This document shows, in pieces, positions 21,571 through 31,759 of a DNA stretch of 56,495 bases. Source of the stretch: Dichomitus squalens LYAD-421 SS1. Its lineage: Eukaryota > Basidiomycota > Agaricomycetes > Polyporales > Polyporaceae. The notes below the pieces were generated by a model. It was not told the origin of the DNA and did no database searches. It saw only the letters and a program-made list of their open reading frames with translations. Location of the stretch: NCBI RefSeq assembly GCF_000275845.1, contig NW_006766961.1:38604-95098 (forward strand), in the 5' to 3' direction. Both the position numbers and the translations under genes were made by a program. The number at the start of each line of letters is the position of its first letter. The first letter of the stretch is position 1.

Positions 21571-24042
21571 CTACTGTAGCGACTCGGGCCACGCCCCAAA
21601 CTCGACGAACGTCCTCGGACGGTCATGACGCTCTTCGACGAGCGACCGAGCGAATGCCATGCGCAGAACAGCGGCCAACTGGCCGATGTCAAGGATGGCG
21701 GCACGTGAACCATCGACGGGCGATATGGAGTGGTTGAAGAAGGCACTGGGTGCTCGTGCGGGTGCAGTCGACTCATCTGCCATGTTAGTGTCTTCGTGCT
21801 CTGATGAGATGTCCATATCTGTCGAACACTGAAGGTGCGTGACGTTGCCATGGATAGTATGCTTGATACTCGGCGTGCCCCTTGACCATCTTCAGCTTCG
21901 TTCGACAAATTCGTGGGCTTAACGACAGACTTTTCAGAATCAGATGAGAAAGTCGCAGGACCAGAACCATTCGAAGGAGGGATATGCGACGTAGTGTGGC
22001 GTGCAAGAATAGTGGCCGCCGCAGGCCATCTTGACGGCCCTTGCGAAGTCAAAAGGGACGGCTTGGACGAAGGCAAGGGCGCGCGCCCTGGCTATCCGAT
22101 AAAGAATCAATGTCGTTCCCTAGAACCGCTCAGAACGCATGCTCACCTCGGATCGCACACTGCCAACCTGCGTCGCCCGTATATTATGCTGCGGATTCAT
22201 CGTTCTCTACCGTCTCGTAAACTCCAGCACATACGTCGTCGACATTCTAGGCTTGAGCCGCTCGTCCCGGCTCTGCGCGACGTCTGTTTCGGGGCTCGGG
22301 TCCTCGCGCATGAGTACGATGAGCTGCGTTAACAAGGCAGTCCTGGTGTCCGATGGCACAATGACTTCCGGATGCCCAGCAGACGCCCACCTCAATGCAC
22401 ACAAGGTATGTGGAGGACGGGAGTACGTACAGTTCAGGTTGGAATAGACAGCGACGCTGTTCTTACCCCCTCTCGGCTCTCCTTCCGCGACGCCTTAGGC
22501 GGATTCTCACGCGCGCGAACGAGCCAGTCCTCCCGCCCGCTTTTCTCTCCTTCTTTTCTTCTTGCGCGCGGTCGCGAACCAGCTGCGCACGTCCTGCACA
22601 GTTTAGTGCGCCAGACCGGGGATAGACTTCACGCGTTTGTAGCATGGCGCGCCCGGGACGAACGGGGTCTGGGAAACATTGTCAAAGTAGACTGTCCGTC
22701 GTATGTAAGCGAGTGGTTGATCTAGCTACTGAAGACTGCACACCGTGACAGCAGCGCGATGGATGATGGACGACGTACATTTGAGGGTATCCCATGCGCC
22801 CTGTGGGAGCGGACCCTTGTGCGGTGTCACCTTGTGAGCGACGCGTTCGGGTTACAGCGTCGGAGCCTGCGTTAATGGTAGTGTGGGTTTCGCAAACTGC
22901 GTCGTCGAAGGGCGATGCGGAGGTAGATGTCGAACTTTAGACTTAGATTTAGAGGGACCTACAGCGAGGGTTATGTATCCATGGGCAAATAGCCCATGGA
23001 GAGCTCAGCTCTCCCTTCGCCCGCGAGAGAGGGGCGGTGATGGAGATCAGATGACGAGGCGAGGGCGCTGATGGGATGGCAAAGCCGGATGGAAAAGCCG
23101 GGCTTGTCCGTTGGGAAGTGCCACCCCCAGTCCCGCACTGCACTTTCCGTGTCCCCCGACGTTGTAGCTTCGCCGCTGAGCGCAGAAAGAGTGCGTGGAT
23201 GTTGGCATATGACGGGGACTGAGGAGGCAGAACGAGGGAGAGAACGCGGGAGAGAACGCACCTGGAGAGGGCGCATCAGCGCATCAGTGGGCATGACGAC
23301 TGATCGTCAGGAATGCATCGCGTACGACGCGAGGGTCTGCCTGACTCGCGTCCGACACCTACAACAAGAACAAAATTGCGCCTGGACGCACTCCCTGTGG
23401 CAAGAGCCTACGACAAGAGGCGCAGGCTGCGAGCGAGACAGTAAGGTAGGAGGGTAGGAGATACAGAGTACATGCGAGGGAGAGGAGCGGACTGGCCGAT
23501 ACCCGAAGAGGATCTGGGCGGGGAAGTCCCGGATAGGCAAGGGCGGACAGGTTGGCGGGCGGGCGTCGATCGGGGAAGGCACGAGAGAGCGGGACGGAAG
23601 CATCATGTGTAAGGGGAAAGGGAGAGCTGAGCTCTCCATGGGCTATTTGCCCATGGATACACAACCCTCGTTGTAGTCTCTACAGATTTAGGCCGGTAAT
23701 GATGCACCTGCCGTCCAAGCTGGAGGGTACGGAGGTCCCAGTCGATGAGGAGCGGGGAGCCGTTTGCGATGAGTCACGAAGGCAGGCCTGAAGTCAGCGT
23801 TCGCGACAAGGACGGGGCTTCCAGCGCACGGCGTCGAATGTTGATGTTGATGGCGAGCCGCTGTTCATGGAGGAGATACGAATATGGGATAGTGTGAGTA
23901 GTAGATGTAGGGAGAGATGAGTCTCGGCGCACCAACCGACGCGCCTCCGCATATGGATTGAGTGGACCTCGACGGTCTCGACGGTCATCCACCGCCCACT
24001 ACTATCATGTGGCTTTGGGTCGCCTTCAGACAAGCAGAACAT
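21571..24042 (-). pseudogene. HD2: homeodomain-like protein gene, interrupted
   Basis: Same order of exons as HD1, ending GAWPESLQ at 21571. The helix-3-like string SWFATARKKKRRK is near 22560, but the preceding helix carries a TAA and a small deletion. A 731-bp transposon sits between the N-terminal segments (22953-23683). The 5' part near 24042 starts MFCLSEGDPKPH, matching HD4 near 47380. The C-terminal region keeps an open frame of 81 codons from 21816. Non-functional as a whole. Confidence 0.45.
22953..23683. mobile_element. 731-bp hAT-like MITE in HD2
   Basis: Flanked by the 8-bp repeat AGATTTAG (22945-22952 and 23684-23691). Inner terminal inverted repeats of about 45 bp begin CGAGGGTTATGTATCC and CGAGGGTTGTGTATCC, and contain a palindrome around CCATGGGCAAATAGCCCATG plus AGAGCTCAGCTCT. 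The outermost 12 bases match only loosely (AGGGACCTAC against GTAGAGACTAC). No protein is encoded. A TA-flanked mariner reading of the inner repeats is possible but explains the 8-bp repeat less well. Confidence 0.75.
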
Positions 24043-24177
24043 ATGGTACTCTAGAATATCTTGCAGTTATCTCTCATTGATACGCTGACAAATCAAGTTC
24101 CCCCGTCAGGTCTCCGAGTTAACTCGAACGGCGATCCTGCCCCAGGTCATGGGAAGGTTGATAGTGAAATGAGACTT
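24043..24177. other. HD upstream sequence / start of block X
   Basis: Matches 47385-47515 (TGATACGCTGACAAATC..., CCCCGTCAGGTCTCCGAGT). Provides the left flank of the truncated LINE. Confidence 0.5.
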
Positions 24178-24986
24178 ACACCTGTCACGCCTCGGACGTC
24201 GTGGCCATGCACTATCCTTCCTCCTCAATGCACCATCAGCAATCCACCCGCTGCTCAAGTTTGTCAGTGCAACACGACGCCTGCAACACACCTTCGGCAA
24301 TGTAGCACCCAAAACGACGGCAAGACGCCAAGCATAACAACATGGAAGACGCAACCCTAAGACACCTCTCCCGCCTTCTACTCGCACGGTATACAACACG
24401 CTGACCCCTTTGCAATATTGTTGCAGGACGACACCATCATGCATACCTATACCCTACTCTACTATACATAGTCTGCTAAATTAGAGCTGTCCCCAAGGCA
24501 TGTAACCTACGCGCTCTCGTAGATCCCACTGGAAATGTGCGCTGCGGGCGCCCGCCCGCTCTAGGGGCGGGGGAGTTCTGACGGATGGCGGGGATACCGC
24601 CAGACGTACACCTGACCGGCGCAAGAGGCGAGACCCAGGGACGCAATCGTACCCAAAGGCCGCAGGTTTATAGCCCGTTCCCTTGCCTTAAATGGCCGGG
24701 ACTGGGTGGACGTCCGCAACGCACCTTTCCTGAGCCCTGCCCCCTTCCACACCACTTGCGTACTCGAACGTCTCACTCTCGCCCCTGTCCGTACTCTGAC
24801 ACGTCCCCTTGCACCATCCCTCATCGACACCTCCCCCATCACACACCCCTAGTTTGCATGAGCATCGTGCTCAATCATGTCCCGCTGACCACCATTATCA
24901 CCTAAGTAGACAGTACTGTATTTACGACCTACCATGAGGCTCGGCCTCGCAGGGCAATAAACGGGATCTAGAAGAAGAAGAAGAAG
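24178..24986 (+). mobile_element. 5'-truncated Tad1-like LINE (3' end only)
   Basis: About 809 bp homologous to 17040-17867: the last ~60 codons of ORF2, the 3'UTR with both hairpins, and a (GAA)n tail. It is flanked by the 11-bp repeat AAATGAGACTT (24167-24177 and 24987-24997). The paralogous empty site is at about 47504-47520. ORF2 is frameshifted. Such 5' truncation is the usual outcome of incomplete target-primed reverse transcription. Confidence 0.9.
24552..24602 (+). other. 3'UTR hairpin pair in the truncated LINE
   Basis: Hairpin 1 at 24552-24570 is identical to the full-length copy. Hairpin 2 at 24586-24602 (TGGCGG / CCGCCA, loop GGATA) has a compensated outer pair. Confidence 0.6.
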
Positions 24987-25282
24987 AAATGAGACTTTGC
25001 GAAGGTAGAGCTCCTTAGGAGTTCTTAAGGCAAAGTAGTGGCGAACTCGACGCAACGAGGACTAGTTGCCGTACACTTTATATATCTCCAGCTGGTCACC
25101 ATTGGCCTTCCCGCTGGCAGAGGGGTTAATCTCAGATATCACAAGCAGTCGCTCAACATTCTCGCGGCAACATATCCACTTATATACTTGATACTACATA
25201 GGTAAACAAAGATGGAATCACACAATCATCTCATCAGTTAGGAGTACCAACGACGATTCGCAGGACGACCTGCAAAGCGGCC

Positions 25283-25491
25283 TTAGACAACCTCAGGGGT
25301 GCAAACCTGAGACAATCATCAGCAAAGCTGTCCAGATGAAAAGGACTGTCCCCGCATCGGAAGACTTACTCCAACAGTCTGTCCCGGGATTGGAACACAG
25401 GTGACGGTGAGACCCTGGATAGGGATGTCCCCAGTGGTGCAGCAGTCCCTTGTAGTGGTGCAAGCGACCACACAACTGGGGGGAGGCGAAA
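25283..25491 (-). pseudogene. SSP relic 1 (six-cysteine secreted protein family)
   Basis: On the - strand, 25370-25491 encodes SCVVACTTTRDCCTTGD...TVTCVPIPGQTVG followed by GTAAGT. After a roughly 63-nt intron, 25283-25306 encodes VCTPEVV and a stop. The last exon is 24 nt, and the last two cysteines are separated by ten residues, exactly as in SSP1-3. No signal-peptide exon is visible upstream (a stop lies just before the frame), and the first cysteine spacing is altered. I read it as a 5'-truncated family member; a spliced signal exon cannot be fully excluded. Confidence 0.6.
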
Positions 25492-25499
25492 CTGTAATG

Positions 25500-26280
25500 A
25501 TGTATATACAGTCAAAACCAGCTACTTCCGGGAGGAAACAACGGATTCTTTATCTAGCGTGCTATCAGGATGGATCCCGCAGCTACTCGTCCGACGAAAA
25601 TTATATATATTGTAGTGAAGCTCACACTTGGCCCAGTTTAGATGTGTACATATCGACTAGCTGAGCGTATTGTAGGAGGAGCAACCAAGCAAAACACCCA
25701 CGACACTCCGCAACTCAGCGAGGCCCTCGCTATGCATTCAAACAAGGGCTCATTGCTGTGAGCCTTGAGCGCGTGAGCCGTCGGAGCACGTGGCGCCGTA
25801 CTCAAGAGCTGTGCTTAGACAAGAGACTTTGATACGGCGCGAGTGTACAACGGAGAATGCACATCCCTGTTGATCACGAATGAGGTAGGGCACTAATCGC
25901 TAACATGCTGGTTTTAGTTATCCGTTCTCCATGACAATCATTGGCAAGAGACACAGCGAGCGCGCCTGGGGGATACAACTTTAGGCTCGTTCATAGAAGG
26001 GAAGCCCGCGCGCGGGACTGCGGATCGACTCTGCATCCCAGAAACCATGTCTACCATCTTGAGAAGTCCATCACCCAGGAATAAGGGCAAAGTTCAACTG
26101 GTTGTACAACACGAGACATACATCTGGATTTTCCTTTTCTCCCTAGAAACGAAACCTATACCTTCGCATCGTACAAAGCATCACCGTGAATCCCAGCCGA
26201 ACTCAACAGCTTCACCGCAATGGGGAGATAGAAGGCTGGCCATCCGTCTCCCAGACCAGTCTAATCCTTAATCCCCTGTG
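25500..26280. other. No gene recognised between SSP relic 1 and SSP1
   Basis: Includes a + strand frame at 26047-26271 whose counterpart near 49415 is the same SSP 3' flank. The conservation is at DNA level (GACATACATCTGGATTTTCC type) and I take it as 3' flank, not a gene. Confidence 0.5.
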
Positions 26281-26289
26281 TCATCCCCA

Positions 26290-26596
26290 TTAGAGCGGTA
26301 TCGGTGAGCACAGCTTAAACGAACTTTATGTCAATATGTATCAATATGAAGTGATTGGAGAGCGAATGTACCCCTGTATTGAGCACCGGCACAACAATGC
26401 ACTGGAAGGTGAAACCAAGGACGGACGGGCACGCCGCGCAGTCGGCGTTAGTGGTGCAAGCTAGGATAGGATCGCCGCATTGCGGCAGAGTCTGGCGAGC
26501 CACGAGCTGCCCAGGAGCAGCGGCAGCCATGGCGGCCCCGATGTTCACAGCGCCGACGGCGATGGCGAGATTGATAATGGCAGCGGTGAAGCGCAT
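26290..26596 (-). CDS. SSP1: small secreted six-cysteine protein
   Basis: Two coding exons, 26372-26596 and 26290-26313, joined over a 58-nt intron, give 82 residues. Residues 1 to about 26 (MRFTAAIINLAIAVGAV...AAA) are a signal peptide. The mature part is about 50 residues with cysteines at 40, 47, 53, 56, 66 and 77 (C-x6-C-x5-C-x2-C-x9-C-x10-C) and a tail LCSPIPL. Splicing to the 24-nt exon is chosen because it adds the sixth cysteine and gives the same G-aliphatic-C-x-P tail in every copy. A 64-nt intron (26607-26670) lies in the 5'UTR just before the ATG, and a TATA-like TATAAGAA sits near 26740. Likely secreted; function unknown. No family name recognised. Confidence 0.8.
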
Positions 26597-26679
26597 ATTG
26601 AAGGACCTGCGAGAAGAGAGTATCCGTTAGCATTTAGCCCATGGGGAGAGAGATTTGAGGGAATGCTGACTGGATTGTG

Positions 26680-29600
26680 GTGGACTTGTGGTGTTGCTAG
26701 TGCTCAGCGAGGACTTGCTGGAGACTTCCTCGCCTACAGCCCTTTCTTATACGCAGTGGAGATGTTGTATGTTCCATACATGGTCGATTAACTGAGAAAT
26801 CATGTCTACCGTAAGTAAGAATAGAGAAACACCTATGCCTGCGATCCTGTGCACTAGTTTCGGGGTATGTGGCGGCGGTCAAAGGAATGATGGTATTCCA
26901 GGCATGCGAGGGTTCTATTGGACGCCGCTTCCGATGCTCTCACAGACAGTGTCTAGATGCTAAGGTCTGTCATGCAGTTCGTCACATTCCACACGCGCTC
27001 TAGATAGCGATAAGACAGTCGGTAAAGACCCGACACCACAATCCAGATATCGGACAGTCTCCTGTGATGCAGCAACTCACTCGATACAGGTAGGTATTTC
27101 CTCAATGGGCTCTTCCGGGTTCACATGAACATAAATTCTAACACGCATTACGGAAGACTCAGAACGTATCGTAGAAAGAGTTAGCCGCTGTTACGACAAT
27201 CTTTCCGTCCCAATGTTGCACCAACTTGGGGATTAATTCAAACGCGAGGTGAACATGTGCAGCCATCTTAATCTGGCTACCATGGTGCGCACCTAACAAT
27301 GAGGAGGCGAGTACGCCGTCTTGCCGAACATGTAATTAGAATACATCAGTCAAGCGTCTTGTAGCTGTATATATGAAGTCTGCAATCTCGCTAGTACTGA
27401 TTCTTGAAATTGCTGAAATACGTATCACAATTGGACGATAAGCATACCAAAGGATGCAGGGCTACTTCCGGTACGGATGAGAAGCTGTTGAGATGCTCGT
27501 CGCATCGTTGGCTTCTAGCTCTAGCTGAGCGACTCCTTGAGCTCGGATCCTCATCCAAGAGAAGTGCGGAAACACAGCGTGGTGGGACACGGAGCCAATC
27601 AACGGCGGCCAACTGAGTGTCATCTAGTACGTACCAGTTCATACTCGATGAGAAGGGTCATGAGTGCTTAGTCGACACAAATAATACTAGAGATACAACC
27701 CGCATCATCAGAAAGCTATCGTCTGAAACGGAGGTAGGGGCTCACATTGGGGTGGCATGAAGATGCAAGGCGGAAATGCCACAGTAGTTCCTATGCAGAC
27801 CACGTATTGGTGGTATTTTGCCTCCATCGTGCTACATTGAAGGTCAGTTGCCTGTCGAGAAGTGAAGTGGGCCAACCATGAAGAATGATGATTCCTCAAA
27901 ATTCATTAGGTACTTCAGATATACTGGATAAGATTCTCGCTCGCACGCTGTATACGTAACCTCCTTCCCTCCACAGGCACAACCAAGTCCACCTGAGACC
28001 ACCTGAGGGGAAGCCGCTGTCAAGTGATACTCACTGAGCTGCGCAAAGGCATTACGGCTCGAAAGAGCAGTCTTAGGCTGGGAGATCATTTTACTATCGT
28101 CCAATGGTACCCACCCAGCTGGGCAGAGGCGCACCAGCTGGAATACCATTCCATCACGGATGCCACCTAGTCGCGTTCTTCAGTGGATGGGGCGAAGAGA
28201 AACTCAGCGCCATAAAGCTGCACGTGCACCCGAGAAGACGCCACAAGAACAGGTGGGACCGAACAGAGGTTGTTTCTCTAAACCACTGATTGGCACATTG
28301 GACGTATATGTCATCTACGCTCATCGGGTGGATCCGGATCTATCAATTAACCCACAGTGGCGGCGATTGAGTGCCCAACACTGGAACAGAACGTGTCACG
28401 ATGGGGAGAATAGGGGCCTGGAAGCCGGGTCGAACAATGTCAGCCGGGGGCACGGTGCGGAACTAGTGGGGAGCAGTGTCAATCAGAGGTCGCGGTTCAA
28501 ATAATGGCCGGCGCCATTCACCCAGGAGAGACCAGACGACTCCAATGATCCATGTGACTCGGAATTCGCTCAGAATGGCGCTCTGCAGCGCCCGAATTAG
28601 TGGGGTTATGCCTGTCCAGAAACATAGCTGCAACGTGCTCTCTGACAGGACCTTGATTTGTAGACACTGACCTTCAATCTGTGTTTCCACTCGCTCTCAC
28701 TTGTCTGCATTGGAGCGAGTGACGACCCGTTGACATGTGTGGCACGTCCACCTGGTTTGGCACCCGCTCCGTGTGCTAAGCGCACGCGGAATTGTTTCCC
28801 TCCGGTCTCCACCAGCATCGTCCGCACGCACGATCCTTTAGGCTCAGTGTTGAGTAGGAGTCTATATATTCTCAACAGACACGTAATCAACACTCTCAAA
28901 CCTGCGACGCGAACGCACCGATCGAAACGGCCATATAATCTTTCAGGAGCCCAATGGCGCGGGCCTGTGCTGCTCACACGACCAGTCAATCATGCGTAGC
29001 GCTCGATGTCAAACAACGGTAGTCTTGACTGCTGTCGGCACGAGTCTATCCGGTTACCTGACAGAGTAAAGCGAACTTCGTCCCGCAACAATACCGACGA
29101 AGTTCACCGGATGAGGATGGTTTTTCAAGTCACGGCTTGGATCAGATGACAAGGGAGCTGAGGGCAAACGTCAACAATGCTGGCTCAGGTTGCGACGGCG
29201 CCCTCGGAATGGAGTAGGTACAATGCCCGGAGAAAACGAGGGAAACAAGCGAACGGCGCACAGGATGGGAATGACATGTACTCGTAAATAGAACGAGCGG
29301 CATAGAATGCATGCTCACCAGCTGTAGCCGACAGCCTTGGACGCCTCGCTGCACATTTAGTGCATACGCTCGTATGCACGTGGGGAGGAGACTCGGCGCG
29401 TACCATGCGCGGCAGGTTGCAACCATGACGTGTATGTGAAAGATAGCGGGATTGCCATTAGGTGCTCGATATGCGGTCGCCACGGCTGCAGATTTGGTCC
29501 ATTGGAAACTCCACGTCTGTAAATGAACGCTGTTGTGCGAATCGGCGGTTCATCCGTATCGATGAAAAGTTGCGGGTCGAGGCGCTGGCACGTGGACGAA

Positions 29601-29920
29601 CCGATAACGTTCAAGAAGCTGCAGCCCATGTCGGAGAAGAGGTCGAGTGAGAGGTTAGACAGTCAGTACAATTACGAGCAGGTTTCTGATAGGTAAGGGG
29701 GCAGACAGCAAGGGCCAGACAGAAAACGTAAAGTCGAGAGGAGTTCACAGAAGGAGCTGAGTGAACAGGCTTCATGATCGTCCATATTTATCGGTGATGA
29801 TTTTCGCATGGTAGCCCGCAGGTCTTGGATCGTAGCAGTGGATACCGAACCTCCTCCGTCGAGTGGGAATTGAGACAGAAAAGAGGGAGTGCCCAATCGC
29901 ACCGAACACTTACCCCTTCG
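26680..29920. other. Relic blocks Z and Y, unit 2
   Basis: Segments here recur: about 27000-27650 matches 50340-50960; about 28100-28500 matches 48100-48490 and 51220-51650; about 28460-29640 matches 41000-42110 and 51650-52760. On the - strand the most gene-like pieces are one with GITPLIRALQSAILSEFRV (28690-28463) and one with LFSDMGCSFLNV (about 29640-29357), but reading frames do not line up between copies. I see a degraded multi-exon gene or genes and cannot name them. Confidence 0.45.
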
Positions 29921-29922
29921 CC

Positions 29923-31156
29923 CTACGCACACTTGAACGCCTGCCACCCACCCATCCTAAGTCAGCACAACGCCCCATCAGCAGGTGGAAGTAAGAGACA
30001 AACCTTGTTTATCCTCCTCCGCCTCCAGCTCTTATCCAAGTAATGCCTCATCCGTCGTATATCTCCCCACATGAAGAGCGGGACGACAATGAGTATGACT
30101 GGGATCGCGATCTCCCAGAACAGCAGGTCGCTGTTGTGGTTCACGGACCACATCGGGGTGAAGTTCACGCCCTGCGCAGCGTACGATGAGATATCAGCCC
30201 GCGAGAGACTGAATACGATCGAGTGGAGAGGAAATGGCGACACGCACGAAGTACCCCGTGAGAAGCGCGAAAGGGAGGCAGATGATTGTGACAGTCGTCA
30301 GACGGCGCCTGGTTCAGATTGCACATCAGTAGCGTCCCGGGTAACCAGGGTGTACACGCACATCACTTCGTTCATCTAGTATGACGCCATCTATAAACGT
30401 CAGGCCTTCAGTCAGACCGTCCCAACACAAGGCAGGATCGACAAGCAAGCAAGCAAGCGAACGACTCACGTTGAACGTATAATTCATTACGTTCTCCGTA
30501 ATGCCCGCAACCATACCCAAGCTCGCCAGAATGTACTCCATATGGTCGTACACATCAGCCTCGACAAGGTCGATGCCCATCAGCCACATTGCCCCACACA
30601 CCCAGCTCCCTCCCGCGAACGAGCGAACGCACCAAGTAGATCTTCGCCTTATGACTCATATACCCCCCCCCCCCAACTGCATCTTGTCATCCACGTCGTC
30701 CGGGTCCCGCAGAGCGAGCGAGCGGTACGCGTCGTACCGCCTGAGCCCGTATTTCAGCGTCTTGACCGGCACTCGCGTGCGTTTGTGTAGCACAAGGTCG
30801 CCCTGGAGTATATGCACTACGGCACAGCCGAAACGTCGGCGTCCCCGTGAGCCTGAAGCGAATCTGACCGCGAGACTGACGTCTGCGGACGGTCTTCATG
30901 CTCGGCTTGAGCGGGACCTGCTCTTCAATCTCGAGGATCCGGCCTCGGTACTCCTCGACGACCTCCAGCACTTGGTCGACAACTGGTGGGAGACACAGCC
31001 GTGAGTGTGATGCGCGTGCGCCGCGTACAACCCGACAGGAAGCGAACTGACCGAGGTCGAGCAGCGACTGGACGAGCAACGCCGGGTCCGCGCTCGTCCG
31101 CAGCACCGTGTCCCGCAGCCGCTCCGCGATCGGCGCCGTCAGCGCCAGCGTCGAGT
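29923..31156 (-). pseudogene. CorA2: 5'-truncated CorA-type Mg2+ transporter
   Basis: Contains only exons 3-10 of the CorA4 structure: the LALTAPIAERL exon beginning at 31156, VVDQVLEVVEEYRGRILE, the VHILQGDLVLHK exon, YDHMEYILASLGMVAG, MN-exon, and the membrane exon ending RRRRINK plus a last exon AFKCA. The pore motif is GVN, not GMN. A C12 run at 30663-30674, against C7 in CorA3 and CorA4, shifts the frame in exon 5. The cytosolic N-terminal half is missing; the sequence beyond 31157 is unrelated to CorA and includes a fragment shared with 749-831. Confidence 0.85.
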
Positions 31157-31170
31157 CTGCCTCCGCCGGC

Positions 31171-31740
31171 AGACAACGATGACCTTCGCTCCTGGCAATG
31201 CATGCCGAGGCGCAAGCGGCGCGCTGGACGTGAACACGGACCTTATTCCTGGGACGGGTGGCCCTGGCGTCGGTTGCCCAGGACGGACTTATCTTGAGTA
31301 GACGTTGGATATAGTGCAGATAGTGACTCTGGATTGAAAGACGGAGCGTTAAGACCGCCAGCGGTTGTGTGCAGAGAGGCGGCAGGGGTGGATAGTGGGC
31401 ATGCTAATGCAAGTCTCCCCGTCAAGGAGGGGCGGTCGCCGGGCACTGCAACTCATGTCGCAAATAAGATCAAGAGGTAAGGAAAGAGCAGGAAACAAAG
31501 GCCATTGAGACAACCAAGAGCAATCGGTATGAGAGAGGATAGAGAATTTGCCTAGACATATGCAGGGGCGGGTCAGGCCAGGTTCAAGTCGGGAGTTGAG
31601 CCGCAGATGTAAAGGACAGAGGAGGAAATGGCGACATGATACGTTCCTGGCAGCATGGAAGAGCAGTCGTACAGCGAGGAGACATGCCATGTCCGATGCC
31701 TGTGAATGAAGATAGTAAGAGCAGAGAGTGTACCAGGAAG
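31171..31740. other. Junction region between CorA2 and block P copy C
   Basis: 31171-31254 is an inverted match to 749-831. About 31580-31735 matches the HD1 upstream end (10690-10840), including the uninterrupted paralogue of the hAT-like target site near 31715. The middle has no gene. Confidence 0.5.
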
Positions 31741-31759
31741 CTCAGCAGAGCTGACCTAT

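Noticed and set aside
22953..23683. Reading the 731-bp element as a mariner MITE with TA duplication
   Set aside because: TA lies inside the region between the 8-bp AGATTTAG duplicates; the longer duplication is a better boundary, though not proven.
26047..26271. 74-codon frame on + beyond SSP1
   Set aside because: It corresponds to the conserved 3' flank of SSP genes; similarity is at DNA level and the frame is not kept at 49415.
29142..29629. Frames of 73-113 codons in block Y as genes
   Set aside because: The frames do not persist in the paralogous Y blocks, where indels and stops fall at different places.
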